Of a stretch of DNA of 62,189 nt, positions 37,361 through 46,517 are shown piece by piece. Within the stretch, counting starts at the first letter, position 1; the number at the start of each line of letters is the position of its first letter. A model generated the notes under the pieces. It had not been told where the DNA came from and ran no database searches. It was given only the letters and a program-made list of their open reading frames with translations. Source of the stretch: an uncultured Bacteroidales bacterium. Its GTDB lineage: Bacteria > Bacteroidota > Bacteroidia > Bacteroidales > Bacteroidaceae. The DNA lies in the NCBI GenBank assembly GCA_902776455.1, contig CACYQI010000009.1:1-62189 (forward strand). The letters run 5' to 3'. A program made the position numbers and the translations under genes.

Positions 37361-39058
37361 TTAGAGGAGGCTTTTCCCTAAGTACGCCGCTACTGCTTCG
37401 GCACAGCGTTCGCCATCGACACCTGCGCTGACGATGCCGCCGGCATAGCCTGCACCTTCGCCACAAGGGAAGAGGCCTGCTATGCGGATGTGCTGCAAGG
37501 TCTCGTTGTCGCGGAGGATGCGGACAGGACTGCTGGTCCTTGTTTCGATGCCGATAACGGTGGCTTCGCTCGTCAGGAAGCCGTGTTTCTGCTTGCCCCA
37601 CAGCTTGAAGGCTTCGCGAAGACGGCTGCTGATGAACTCCGGCAACCAGAAATGCAAGGGGCTGGCTATCAAGCCGGGAGCGTAGGAAGATTCGTTGAGG
37701 TCGGCGGAGAGGCGTCCGTTCACGAAGTCCGTCATCCGCTGTGCCGGAGCCGTCTGCATGCGATTTGCCTGCAGCCAGCATTGCCGCTCGAGGTCTTCCT
37801 GAAGCAAAAGAACCCCTAAAGAGGGGCAAGGGGCAGGGGGCAAGGAGCAGGAGGATTGCTCTGACAGTTGGTCTTCTCTTGCCCCTAGCCCCTTGCTCCT
37901 TGCCCCTTTTAAGGGGGAGTTCGAGGGGGTCACATCTTCCGGCCTTATCTCCACCACCATACCGCTATTGCTCCAACGGCCGTTGCGGTTAGACGGACTC
38001 ATGCCGTTGACCACAACCTGTTCCGGTCCGCTTGCCGCAGGCACGACGAAGCCGCCGGGACACATGCAGAAACTATAGACGCCACGACCCTGAACTTGCG
38101 TCACCATGCTGTACTCGGCAGCCGGCAACCACTTTCCCCTACCCTCTCGATTGTGGTATTGTATCTGGTCGATGAGGTGGGCCGGATGCTCCAGGCGAAC
38201 ACCAATGGCAAGTCCCTTCGCCTCTATGTCGATGCCGCTCTCTGCAAGGTATCGATAGACATCGCGTGCCGAATGGCCAGTAGCAAGGATGACGGGACCG
38301 TCAAATGTGGTGCGAGGGGCATGGGGCAAGGGGCAAGAGGTTACCTCTGCTTCTATTCCTGCAACTATTCTCTCGCTCCTTGCCCCTTGCTCCTTGCTCC
38401 TTACAATCAGCCCTGTCATCTTGGTTTGGAAGTGCACCTCGCCGCCACAGGCAAGGATGGTCTTGCGCATGTTCTCGATGACACGCGGCAGGCGGTCGGT
38501 GCCGATATGCGGATGGGCATCGGAGAGGATGGCCGGGCTTGCTCCGTGCTGCACGAAGATTTGCAGGATGCGGTCGGTGTTGCCGCGCTTCTTGCTGCGC
38601 GTGTAGAGTTTGCCGTCGCTGTAGGCCCCTGCCCCACCCTCGCCAAAGCTGTAGTTGCTCTCGGGGTCAACACGTTGCTCCGGACGAATGCGTGCCAAGT
38701 CCTTCTTGCGCTCGCGAACATCCTTGCCTCGCTCCACGACAATAGGCTTCAGCCCCAATTCGATGAGTCGCAAAGCAGCAAACAGTCCGCCAGGACCAGC
38801 TCCGACCACAACAACCGAGGGACAGTCGCTCACATCTTTATATATATAAGGCTCGAAGTCCTGCAAAGGCGGTTCCTCGCCGACATAAGCCCTTACGGTC
38901 AGATTGACATAAATCGTCCGCTGACGGGCATCGATGCTGCGACGCAACACGCGCACAGCTCCCGCTTTGATTCCCTTTTCCTCGCGAAGATAAGCAAGGA
39001 TGCTCTGTTCGTTGTATGCTTGCCTGGGCAAGATACGCAAGTTTAGTTCATTGACCAT
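37361..39058 (-). CDS. FAD-dependent oxidoreductase with two repeat-derived insertions
   Basis: 565 residues. An N-terminal domain (about 1-75) precedes the Rossmann FAD motif VVVVGAGPGGLFAALRLIELG and ER at the end of the second strand (VVERG). Other family blocks are NYSFGEGGAGAYSDGKL, VILATGHSARDVY and the C-terminal GLFPCGEGAGYAGGIVSAGVDG. These are the marks of the large NAD(P)/FAD family protein found across Bacteroidales; substrate unknown. Two non-family segments, about residues 219-248 (IVRSKEQGARSERIVAG...CPLPHAP) and 376-418 (PSNSPLKGARSKGLGARE... CSLPPAPCPSLG), are encoded by heptad (CCTTGCC)n and G/C-rich repeats identical in type to intergenic ones. The frame is maintained through both. 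Confidence 0.85.
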   Translation of the reverse strand: MVNELNLRILPRQAYNEQSILAYLREEKGIKAGAVRVLRRSIDARQRTIYVNLTVRAYVGEEPPLQDFEPYIYKDVSDCPSVVVVGAGPGGLFAALRLIELGLKPIVVERGKDVRERKKDLARIRPEQRVDPESNYSFGEGGAGAYSDGKLYTRSKKRGNTDRILQIFVQHGASPAILSDAHPHIGTDRLPRVIENMRKTILACGGEVHFQTKMTGLIVRSKEQGARSERIVAGIEAEVTSCPLPHAPRTTFDGPVILATGHSARDVYRYLAESGIDIEAKGLAIGVRLEHPAHLIDQIQYHNREGRGKWLPAAEYSMVTQVQGRGVYSFCMCPGGFVVPAASGPEQVVVNGMSPSNRNGRWSNSGMVVEIRPEDVTPSNSPLKGARSKGLGAREDQLSEQSSCSLPPAPCPSLGVLLLQEDLERQCWLQANRMQTAPAQRMTDFVNGRLSADLNESSYAPGLIASPLHFWLPEFISSRLREAFKLWGKQKHGFLTSEATVIGIETRTSSPVRILRDNETLQHIRIAGLFPCGEGAGYAGGIVSAGVDGERCAEAVAAYLGKSLL

Positions 39059-39093
39059 TAAACATTAACCTTTTCTGCGCAAAAGTACAAAAT

Positions 39094-39126
39094 AATTCAT
39101 AATTCATAATTCAAAATTCATAATTA
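39094..39126. repeat. Heptad array (AATTCAT)n
   Basis: Four to five AATTCAT/AATTCAA units in the divergent gap between the FAD oxidoreductase and thrA. Confidence 0.75.
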
Positions 39127-39131
39127 TTTTA

Positions 39132-39139
39132 TACTTTTG
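39132..39139 (+). promoter_or_regulatory. -7 promoter element (TACTTTTG) for the thr operon
   Basis: TACTTTTG, 37 bp upstream of the thrA start. A mirror-image -7 element for the divergent oxidoreductase lies at 39080-39087. No threonine-rich leader peptide is visible, so classical attenuation is unlikely. Confidence 0.5.
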
Positions 39140-39175
39140 CACGCGAATTACAAAAGGATAACCCAAAGAGCAAGG

Positions 39176-41629
39176 ATGAAAGTAATGAAGTTTGGCGGAA
39201 CATCTGTAGGTTCCGCAGAAAGCATACTGAGTGTAAAGAGGATTGTCGAGAGGCAAACAGAACCTGTCATTGTTGTGGTCAGCGCCCTTGGCGGCATCAC
39301 CGACAAGCTCATCAGGACAAGCCAGATGGCAGTGGAAGGCGATGCCCTCTATCAAATGTCGTTCGACGAGATAAAGGTGCGTCACGAGGAGATGATAAAC
39401 GCCATCATTCCTGCCGGAGAAAAGCGCAACAAGCTAATGACCGTGGTGGGCGGACTGCTCGAGGAACTGCGCAGCATCTACCAGGGCGTCTATCTCATTC
39501 ACGACCTGAGTGCCAAGACGCAGGCAGCCATTGTCTCCTACGGCGAACGCATCAGCAGTCAGATTGTAGCGACGTTGATTGAAGGCGCTGAATGGTTCGA
39601 CAGCCGCGAGTTCATCAAGACAGAGTTCAAGGCAGGCAAGAACAGACTCGTCCGCGAGTTGAGTAACAAACTGGTGCGCAAGACCTTTGGAGACTCTGAT
39701 TCTTCACTCTTCACTCTTCGTTCTTCACTCCAATGCGTTGTTGTCGGCGGCTTCATCAGCACCGATGCCGAGAGCGGCGAAGTGACGAACCTCGGACGCG
39801 GAGGCAGCGACTACACAGCCAGCATCATTGCTGCGGCTCTGGATGCCAGCGTGCTGGAGATATGGACCGACGTCGATGGCTTTATGACAGCCGACCCGCG
39901 CGTCATCAGCTCGGCATACGTCATACCCGAACTGAGCTATGTCGAAGCAATGGAGCTAAGCAACTTCGGCGCAAAAGTCATCTATCCGCCAACGATTTAT
40001 CCCGTCTGCATCAAGCACATACCCATCCTTGTCAAGAACACCTTCAACCCCGATGCTCCAGGCTCTATCATCAAGGACGAAGTGATGGACGACTCGAGGA
40101 GCATCAAAGGCATCTCCAGCATCAAGGGCACAACGCTCATCACCGTATCGGGTCTCTCGATGGTGGGCGTCATCGGCGTCAACCGCCGCATCTTCACTTG
40201 CCTGGCAGACAATGGCATCAGCGTCTTCATGGTCAGTCAGGCATCCAGCGAGAACAGTACGAGCATCGGCGTTCAGGACGAAGATGCCGACGAAGCTTGT
40301 CGCGTCTTGGACATTGAGTTCAAGAAGGAGATTGAGGACGGCTCGATGTTCCCCATGCTTGCCGAGAAAGGCCTTGCAACCGTCGCTATCGTAGGCGAGA
40401 ACATGAAGCACACACCAGGCATTGCCGGTAAACTCTTCGGCACGCTTGGCCGCTCGGGTATCAGCGTTATTGCCTGTGCTCAAGGTGCCAGCGAGACGAA
40501 CATTTCCTTCGTCATCAACCAGAACTTCCTCCGCAAAGCACTTAATGTCATCCACGACTCCTTCTTCCTCTCCGAATACCAAGTTCTGAACCTCTTCGTC
40601 TGTGGCGTCGGCACGGTGGGCGGCAGCCTCTTGGAGCAGATACATCAACAGCAGGAAAAGTTGATGCGCGAACTCCGGCTGAAGCTCAATGTCGTAGGCA
40701 TTGCCAGCGGCCACAACGCCATCTTCACCCGCGAAGGTATCAACCTGGAGAACTACCGCGAACAGCTCGCAGCAGCTCCTGTAAGCAACATCCAACGCTT
40801 GCACGATGAAGTCATCGGCATGAACATCTTCAACAGCGTCTTCGTCGATTGCACGGCAAGCCCCGAAGTGGCCGGTCTCTATGCCGACTTCCTCGAGCAC
40901 AACATCAATGTCGTGGCAGCCAATAAGATTGCAGCCAGCAGCGACTACGCCAACTACCGAAAGCTCAAAGAGACCAGCCAGAAGCGTGGCGTCAAGTTCC
41001 TCTTCGAGACGAATGTCGGCGCTGGACTGCCCATCATACGTACCATCAACGACCTCTGCAACTCGGGCGACAAAATACTTCGCATCGAGGCAGTTCTGAG
41101 CGGAACGCTCAACTTCATCTTCAACACAATCAGCAAGGACATTCCTTTCAGCGAAACGGTTCGCATGGCAAAGGAAGAAGGCTACAGCGAACCCGACCCG
41201 CGCATCGACTTGAGCGGCAAGGACGTCATTCGCAAGCTGGTCATCCTGGCTCGCGAGGCCGGCTACGAGATAAGTCAAGAAGACGTGGAAGCCAAGCTCT
41301 TCATTCCACAGTCTTTCTTCGAAGGTTCGCTGGAAGAGTTCTGGAAGAACCTGCCTTCGCTCGATGCCGACTTGGAGGCTCGCCGACAGGAACTGGAGAA
41401 GCAGAAGAAGGTTTGGCGCTTCGTGGCCAAGCTCGAGAACGGCAAGGCCAGCGTCTCGCTCGAAGAGTTCGACCACAACCACTCGTTCTACGTACTCGAA
41501 GGCAGCAACAACATCGTGATGCTCACCACAGAGCGCTACCGCAAGTACCCGATGCTCATCCAGGGCTACGGTGCGGGAGCAAGCGTGACGGCCGCTGGTG
41601 TGTTCGCCGACATAATGAGCCTGGCATAA
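39176..41629 (+). CDS. thrA: Bifunctional aspartokinase / homoserine dehydrogenase
   Basis: 817 residues from ATG 39176 (MKVMKFGGTSVGSAESILSV), the conserved kinase start. The aspartokinase domain (1 to about 290, VSYGERISSQIVATLI, TDVDGFMTADPR) is followed by ACT regulatory domains (about 310-460) and homoserine dehydrogenase (about 465-817; VCGVGTVGGSLLEQI, NKIAASSDYANYRKL, SGTLNFIFNTISKD). It catalyses the first and third steps of the aspartate pathway. At about residues 175-186, between KTFGDSD and CVVVGGFI, the peptide SSLFTLRSSLQ is encoded by a (TCTTCAC)n heptad array, an in-frame insertion. First gene of the thr operon. Confidence 0.95.
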   Translation: MKVMKFGGTSVGSAESILSVKRIVERQTEPVIVVVSALGGITDKLIRTSQMAVEGDALYQMSFDEIKVRHEEMINAIIPAGEKRNKLMTVVGGLLEELRSIYQGVYLIHDLSAKTQAAIVSYGERISSQIVATLIEGAEWFDSREFIKTEFKAGKNRLVRELSNKLVRKTFGDSDSSLFTLRSSLQCVVVGGFISTDAESGEVTNLGRGGSDYTASIIAAALDASVLEIWTDVDGFMTADPRVISSAYVIPELSYVEAMELSNFGAKVIYPPTIYPVCIKHIPILVKNTFNPDAPGSIIKDEVMDDSRSIKGISSIKGTTLITVSGLSMVGVIGVNRRIFTCLADNGISVFMVSQASSENSTSIGVQDEDADEACRVLDIEFKKEIEDGSMFPMLAEKGLATVAIVGENMKHTPGIAGKLFGTLGRSGISVIACAQGASETNISFVINQNFLRKALNVIHDSFFLSEYQVLNLFVCGVGTVGGSLLEQIHQQQEKLMRELRLKLNVVGIASGHNAIFTREGINLENYREQLAAAPVSNIQRLHDEVIGMNIFNSVFVDCTASPEVAGLYADFLEHNINVVAANKIAASSDYANYRKLKETSQKRGVKFLFETNVGAGLPIIRTINDLCNSGDKILRIEAVLSGTLNFIFNTISKDIPFSETVRMAKEEGYSEPDPRIDLSGKDVIRKLVILAREAGYEISQEDVEAKLFIPQSFFEGSLEEFWKNLPSLDADLEARRQELEKQKKVWRFVAKLENGKASVSLEEFDHNHSFYVLEGSNNIVMLTTERYRKYPMLIQGYGAGASVTAAGVFADIMSLA

Positions 41630-41683
41630 CCTTTTAACCCTTTAACTTTTTCACCTTTTAACCTCTTCACCTTTTAACCTTTT
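41630..41683. repeat. Octad array (CTTTTAAC/CTTTTCAC)n forming the thrA spacer and the next start codon
   Basis: The whole 52-bp spacer after thrA is a degenerate 8-bp array, and the TTG start codon of the following gene (41682-41684) is the last CTTTTG of the array. Confidence 0.75.
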
Positions 41684-42893
41684 GAAGCATCTCATCATTC
41701 TTGGCGACGGCATGGCCGACTGGCCGTGCGACGAGTTGAAGGACAAGACATTGCTCCAATATGCCGACACGCCTCATTTCGATTGGCTTGCCGAGCATGG
41801 ACGCAACGGCTTACTGAAGACCGTTCCCGACGGCTTCCATCCTGGTAGCGAGGTTGCCAACTCCAGCATCCTCGGTTACGACCAGCACATAGTCTATGAA
41901 GGCAGAGGACCACTCGAGGCAGCAAGCATCGGCGTGGAACTCGCTGAAGACGACCTAGCCCTTCGCTGCAACTTGGTTTGCCTCGAAGGCAATCTCCTGA
42001 AGAACCATTCCTGCGGACGGCTTGAGACAGAAGAAGGCGACGTGCTGATTCGCTTCCTTCAGGAACAGCTTGGCTCAGAGCGCATCCACTTCTATACAGG
42101 TGTTCAGTATCGGCACTTGCTGGTCATCAAGGGCGGCAACAAGCATCTGCATTGCACGCCGCCTCATGATATTCCCTTGAAGCCGTGGCGCGAATACATG
42201 CTGCGGGCCGAATGTCCCGAAGCAGAAGAGACCGCCCAACTGCTCATCGACCTCATCCTTCGCAGTCTGGAGTTGCTGGCTAAGCATCCGCTCAACATCG
42301 AACGGCAGCAGAGAGGCATGGACCCCGCCAACTGCATCTGGCCGTGGGGAGGCGGCTATCGGCCCAAGATGACACCGCTGACGGAGACTTATCCGCAGAT
42401 CAAGAAAGGAGCCGTCATCACGGCCGTTGACCTCATCCGAGGCATCGGACGCTATGCGGGCTTGGACGTCATCAATGTGCCTGGGGCAACAGGACTTTGG
42501 GATACTGACTTCCGCGCAAAGGCACAGGCAGCAATTGATGCTTTGCAAACCAATGACTTCGTCTATCTGCATGTTGAGGCAAGCGATGAAGCCGGTCACG
42601 ACGGCGACCTGCACATGAAGCTTGGCTGCATCGAACACCTCGACCACCTGCTCCTTGCACCCATCCTCTCTCAATTGTCAAAGGTCAATGGTCAATGTTC
42701 CATAGCTCTCCTTCCCGACCACCCGACGCCCATTCACCATCGCACTCATACGGCCGAGCCTGTTCCCTTCTGCATCTACTATCCTGGCATCGAGCCCGAT
42801 AAAGTGCAGACCTTCGACGAGGTTGCTGCCAAGGAAGGCATCTATGGCAACCTTGAAGGCGACGCATTCATCAAAGAATTTATGAAAAGGTAA
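41682..42893 (+). CDS. ApgM-like protein, probable homoserine kinase
   Basis: 403 residues starting at TTG 41682: the conserved N-terminus KHLIILGDGMADWPCDEL begins immediately after it and no ATG fits. It has the alkaline-phosphatase-like metal site of cofactor-independent phosphoglycerate mutases (ILGDGMADWP; ANSSILGYD with the usual Ser; ASDEAGHDGD and LPDHPTP with metal-binding Asp/His). Between thrA and thrC no GHMP-type homoserine kinase is present. From memory, genetic work in Bacteroides thetaiotaomicron and Desulfovibrio assigns homoserine kinase activity to this family, so threonine synthesis is the likely role. Residues 332-340 (SKVNGQCS) come from a (GGTCAAT)n repeat. Confidence 0.82.
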   Translation: MKHLIILGDGMADWPCDELKDKTLLQYADTPHFDWLAEHGRNGLLKTVPDGFHPGSEVANSSILGYDQHIVYEGRGPLEAASIGVELAEDDLALRCNLVCLEGNLLKNHSCGRLETEEGDVLIRFLQEQLGSERIHFYTGVQYRHLLVIKGGNKHLHCTPPHDIPLKPWREYMLRAECPEAEETAQLLIDLILRSLELLAKHPLNIERQQRGMDPANCIWPWGGGYRPKMTPLTETYPQIKKGAVITAVDLIRGIGRYAGLDVINVPGATGLWDTDFRAKAQAAIDALQTNDFVYLHVEASDEAGHDGDLHMKLGCIEHLDHLLLAPILSQLSKVNGQCSIALLPDHPTPIHHRTHTAEPVPFCIYYPGIEPDKVQTFDEVAAKEGIYGNLEGDAFIKEFMKR

Positions 42894-42899
42894 AAAGAC

Positions 42900-44333
42900 A
42901 TGAGATACTATAGCACAAACGGCAAGGCACCGCTTGCCACACTCGAAAAGGCCGTCGTCAAAGGACTGGCCGAAGACAAGGGACTCTACATGCCGGAGCG
43001 CATCAAGCCACTCCCGCAGGAGTTCTACGACAACATCCAGGACATGTCGCTCCAGGAGATTGCTTACCGCGTGGCAGACTGCTTCTTTGGCGAAGACGTT
43101 GATGCAGAGAGCCTTCGCAAGATAGTGAACGAAACACTTTCCTTCGACATACCTTTAGTAAAGGTAAAAGGGTTAAAAGGAGAAAAGGAGACCCTCTCTA
43201 ACTCTCCCTTAAAGGGAGAGAACAACGACACCCTCCCTTTAAGGGAGTCTGTTTACTCTCTCGAACTCTTCCACGGCCCTACCCTCGCCTTCAAGGACGT
43301 CGGCGCCCGCTTCATGGCTCGCCTGCTAAGATATTTTACTAGCAGCTCTAGTTCTGCTAGTTCGACTAGTTTTACTAGTCCAACTAGCCCTGCTAGTTTA
43401 ATTAATGTCCTCGTTGCCACGAGCGGCGATACAGGTTCTGCTGTTGCCAACGGCTTCCTTGGCGTGGAAGGCATCCACGTCTATGTGCTCTACCCGAAGG
43501 GTAAGGTCAGCCCCATACAGGAGTGTCAGTTCACGACGCTTGGGCAGAACATCACAGCTCTTGAGGTGGATGGCGTGTTCGACGACTGCCAAGCACTCGT
43601 CAAAAATGCCTTCATGGACGAGGAACTCAATGCCCGAATGCGGCTCACCTCTGCTAACAGCATCAACGTGGCACGCTTCCTGCCGCAAAGCTTCTACTAC
43701 TTCTGGGCTTACGCTCAGCTCAAAAAAATCGTAAATTGTAAATCGTCAAATAGTAAATTCGTTTGCTGTGTCCCTTCCGGCAACTTCGGCAACATCTGCT
43801 CCGCCCTCTTTGGCAAGCGCATGGGTCTGCCTATCAGTCGCTTCATCGCTGCCAACAATGCCAACGATGTCTTCTATAAATACATACAGACCGGCAAGTA
43901 CGAGCCAATGGCAAGCATACAGACCATTGCCAACGCGATGGACGTGGGTGCTCCGAGCAACTTCGCCCGCATCCTCGACCTCTACGGCAACAGCCACGAA
44001 GCCATCTGCAAGGACATCAGCGGCGCAACTTATACAGACGAACAGATTGCCGAGACCATGCGCCAATGCCTTGCCGAGACGGGATATCAGCTTGACCCTC
44101 ACGGAGCTTGCGGCTACCGTGCCTTGCAGGAAGGGCTGAAGGAAGGCGAAATCGGCTTCTTCATCGAGACGGCACATCCCGCTAAGTTCAAGCAGACAGT
44201 AGATGACATCTGCGGCATCGACATTGCCATCCCTGAGCGTTTGCAAGCCTTTATGAAAGGCACAAAGCAGAGCATTCCTATGAGCAAGGACTATGAAGAG
44301 TTCAAGAGAATACTCAGCACTGGACTTCAATAA
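42900..44333 (+). CDS. thrC: Threonine synthase with three repeat-derived insertions
   Basis: 477 residues. N-terminus MRYYSTNGKAPLATLEKAVVKGLAEDKGLYMP, PLP lysine in HGPTLAFKDVGARF (about residue 133), VATSGDTGSAVANGF and VPSGNFGN identify a fold type II threonine synthase acting on O-phosphohomoserine. Three segments absent from the family interrupt it: about 89-116 (GLKGEKETLSNSPLKGENN, G/C-rich module plus AAGGTAAA array), 147-168 (Ser/Thr-rich, from a 9-bp CTAGTTCTG-type array at 43337-43405) and 276-287 (IVNCKSSNSK, from the AT heptad array at 43726-43760). All keep the frame and lie between conserved blocks. Six bp after the kinase gene. Confidence 0.93.
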   Translation: MRYYSTNGKAPLATLEKAVVKGLAEDKGLYMPERIKPLPQEFYDNIQDMSLQEIAYRVADCFFGEDVDAESLRKIVNETLSFDIPLVKVKGLKGEKETLSNSPLKGENNDTLPLRESVYSLELFHGPTLAFKDVGARFMARLLRYFTSSSSSASSTSFTSPTSPASLINVLVATSGDTGSAVANGFLGVEGIHVYVLYPKGKVSPIQECQFTTLGQNITALEVDGVFDDCQALVKNAFMDEELNARMRLTSANSINVARFLPQSFYYFWAYAQLKKIVNCKSSNSKFVCCVPSGNFGNICSALFGKRMGLPISRFIAANNANDVFYKYIQTGKYEPMASIQTIANAMDVGAPSNFARILDLYGNSHEAICKDISGATYTDEQIAETMRQCLAETGYQLDPHGACGYRALQEGLKEGEIGFFIETAHPAKFKQTVDDICGIDIAIPERLQAFMKGTKQSIPMSKDYEEFKRILSTGLQ

Positions 44334-45639
44334 CCTCTCTGACTCCAAGACCCTCTCCCAACCTCTCGCATGTAGGGAGAGGCAGGGAGAGGGTCTGGGA
44401 GCTGAAGAAAGTCTTCCCCTTTGGAACTCAAACTACCTGAAGGCCTGGAGCGCGAACTTCATGCTCTACTTCTCCTTCATGCTCGTCACGCCGCTCTTCC
44501 CGTTGTACTTGAGCGAAGTGTTTGGTGCGACGAAGGAAGTAACGGGTATGGTGCTGAGCGGCTATGCACTCACAGCTCTGCTCATACGTCCCTTCAGCGG
44601 ATTCCTTGTCGATTCCTTTCCGCGCAAGATGGTACTGCTCGTCTGCTACGGACTCTTCGCCCTTCTCTTTGGCGGTTATCTCGTGGCAGGCAGCCTACTC
44701 TCCTTCTTCATCATTCGCACCTTGCACGGCGCACCTATGGGAGCCACAACGGTTGCCAACAGCACAGTAGCCATCGATGTCCTGCCGTCCAAACGTCGAG
44801 CTGAAGGCATCGGCTACTATGGACTGAGCAACAACCTCGGTACAGCCATCGCGCCAACCATCGGAATGCTCATCTATCAATGGACGGCCAGCTACAATAT
44901 CATCTTCCTCATTTCCCTCTTAACAGCAGGCATGGGCTTTGCTATAAACAGCACACTAAAACTCAAGCCGCGTCCGATAGAGAAAGAAAGATTGAAAAAG
45001 GAGAATGACACATTCCATAAAGTTCATTTTTCACTATTTACTTTTCACTTTTCACTTAGTCTCGACCGCTTCTTGCTGCTGAAGGGCTGGCCCGAAGCAC
45101 TTTGCATGATTGGCTACAGTTTCTCGTATGGCGTGGTAAGCACCTATATCGCTATCTATGCTAAGCAAGAACTCGGCATCACCACCGGCACAGGTCTGTT
45201 CTTCACGTTGCTTTGCATCGGACTGATGTCGAGCCGACTGATAGGTGCTCGCGGACTTCGCGAAGGGCGCATAGCTGAGAATGCGGCCCACGGCGTTCTC
45301 ACCTCGCTCGTCGGCTACTTCGTCTTTGCAGCATTCCATAACATGTGGGGATTCTACGGAGCGGCCCTCATCATCGGCCTTGGCAACGGACACATGTTCC
45401 CGGCCTTTCAGACGATGTTCATCAACATGGCACCCGCCTCGCAGCGAGGTACAGCAAACGGCACCTTGCTTACGGCTTGGGAGACGGGCTTCGGCCTCGG
45501 CATCATCTTGGGCGGCATAGCAGCCGAGTTCTTTTCTTACGGCACAGCTTTCTGGCTTGCCTGGCTCTCCAACGCAGCCGGCGCCGCCTTCTTCTTCGCT
45601 TATGCCCGTAAGCACTTCCTTGCGCATCGAATCTCCTGA
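44293..45639 (+). CDS. MFS transporter with repeat-derived N-terminus and central loop
   Basis: 448 residues. ATG 44293 lies inside the end of thrC (41-bp overlap) and is the only evident start. The first 40 residues include SDSKTLSQPLACRERQGEG from a G/C-rich AGGGAGAGG module; family-like sequence starts at LWNSNYLKAWSANFMLYFS. Twelve membrane helices and the MFS loop motif SGFLVDSFPRKMVLL are present. The cytoplasmic loop between helices 6 and 7 (about 237-257) contains HFSLFTFHFSLSL from a (TTTTCAC)n heptad array. Substrate unknown; its place in the thr operon would fit amino-acid export. Translational coupling with thrC is likely. Confidence 0.85.
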   Translation: MKSSREYSALDFNNLSDSKTLSQPLACRERQGEGLGAEESLPLWNSNYLKAWSANFMLYFSFMLVTPLFPLYLSEVFGATKEVTGMVLSGYALTALLIRPFSGFLVDSFPRKMVLLVCYGLFALLFGGYLVAGSLLSFFIIRTLHGAPMGATTVANSTVAIDVLPSKRRAEGIGYYGLSNNLGTAIAPTIGMLIYQWTASYNIIFLISLLTAGMGFAINSTLKLKPRPIEKERLKKENDTFHKVHFSLFTFHFSLSLDRFLLLKGWPEALCMIGYSFSYGVVSTYIAIYAKQELGITTGTGLFFTLLCIGLMSSRLIGARGLREGRIAENAAHGVLTSLVGYFVFAAFHNMWGFYGAALIIGLGNGHMFPAFQTMFINMAPASQRGTANGTLLTAWETGFGLGIILGGIAAEFFSYGTAFWLAWLSNAAGAAFFFAYARKHFLAHRIS

Positions 45640-45666
45640 GAATCATTCGTAACAAAGTAACATCAC

Positions 45667-45758
45667 ACGTGAAGTCAACCAACTTAACACGTGAAGTCAA
45701 CCAACTTAACACGTGAAGTCAATCAAGTTAACACGTGAAGTCGGCACACACGACACGG
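45667..45758 (+). repeat. 22-bp-period array, four units (CACGTG variant)
   Basis: ACGT cores start at 45667, 45689, 45711 and 45733, with a degenerate ACGG at 45755. Units begin ACGTGAAGTCAACCAACTTA and are followed by AC; each junction creates the palindrome CACGTG. Confidence 0.85.
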
Positions 45759-45981
45759 CGTTTCGGCCTTGACGACCAATTAGCTCGCAACGAGAGCCTT
45801 AGGTAGAAAGTGTTTACATGTTTGACACCGATCAGACTATCCACTCATCTCGAAACTCCCAAACTGCATTAGCCCTTACGTCTTCTGAGCAGATTTTGCA
45901 CGTTTATTGCCCTCGAAAACATGTTATGAAGCATGTTTTGAAGGTTTTTCTATAGTTTTGTTGAAAATTTTCCCACAAAAG
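45759..45981. other. Remainder of the gap before the small secreted gene
   Basis: Mostly unique, increasingly AT-rich sequence; ATGTTATGAAGCATGTTTTGAAGG contains a short direct repeat. No gene seen. Confidence 0.4.
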
Positions 45982-46013
45982 TTTGCAGGAATGAAAGAAA
46001 AAGCCTACCTTTG
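45982..46013 (+). promoter_or_regulatory. Promoter of the small secreted gene
   Basis: TTTG (45982-45985), a 20-bp spacer and TACCTTTG (46006-46013), 19 bp before the start codon. Confidence 0.75.
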
Positions 46014-46032
46014 CAAGCGGATTATATAAGAA

Positions 46033-46335
46033 ATGAAGAAGATTTTTATCATAGCACTTACTTTGGCGATGGCATTCGCGCCCGTCTCTATGTATGCTCA
46101 GGCTGAACGCGAGGGCATCGAGGTGAGCGTGTCCGGCATCACTCTCAGCATCAGTGGCGGCAACGTCCACATTGTTGGTGCAAGCGGCGAAGTGATGGAA
46201 ATCTTCAATCTCACCGGCACGAAGGTTGCTACCATTCGCATCGATTCAGCCGACAAGACCTTTGCCCTGAACCTCCCCAAAGGCTGCTACCTCGTAAAGG
46301 TGGGAAAGATTGTACGTAAGATTTCCGTACAGTAA
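46033..46335 (+). CDS. Small secreted protein with C-terminal sorting-like domain
   Basis: 100 residues: signal peptide MKKIFIIALTLAMAFAPVSM and YAQ, then about 77 residues resembling only a type IX-like C-terminal module (IVGASGEVMEIFNLTGTKVATIRIDS...LPKGCYLVKVGKIVRKISVQ). There is essentially no passenger domain. Comparable to the 35166-35588 protein. It has its own strong promoter. Function unknown. Confidence 0.75.
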   Translation: MKKIFIIALTLAMAFAPVSMYAQAEREGIEVSVSGITLSISGGNVHIVGASGEVMEIFNLTGTKVATIRIDSADKTFALNLPKGCYLVKVGKIVRKISVQ

Positions 46336-46517
46336 TCCTCTCTTCATATTATATATTAAGGATTAAACATTCAAGTTTGTTGCCTGTGCGACAGACTCTA
46401 TAATTGATTATCTTTCATTATACCATGTCTCTCAAAACAGCAACAAATCCTTATTCCCTAATTTTTAATCCTTAATTGCATTAAACCATATCGAATTATT
46501 CTTGTCTAAAGATAATA

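Noticed and set aside
37361-39058. Reading the repeat-derived segments of the FAD oxidoreductase as frameshift damage
   Set aside because: The frame is continuous and conserved blocks occur on both sides of both segments, so these are in-frame insertions and not frameshifts.
39059-39175. Threonine attenuation leader before thrA
   Set aside because: No short frame rich in Thr/Ile codons and no terminator/antiterminator pair is seen in the short gap.
39956-41482. Minus-strand open frame of 508 codons opposite thrA, and a similar one opposite lon (27006-28454)
   Set aside because: Shadows of real genes created by third-position GC bias.
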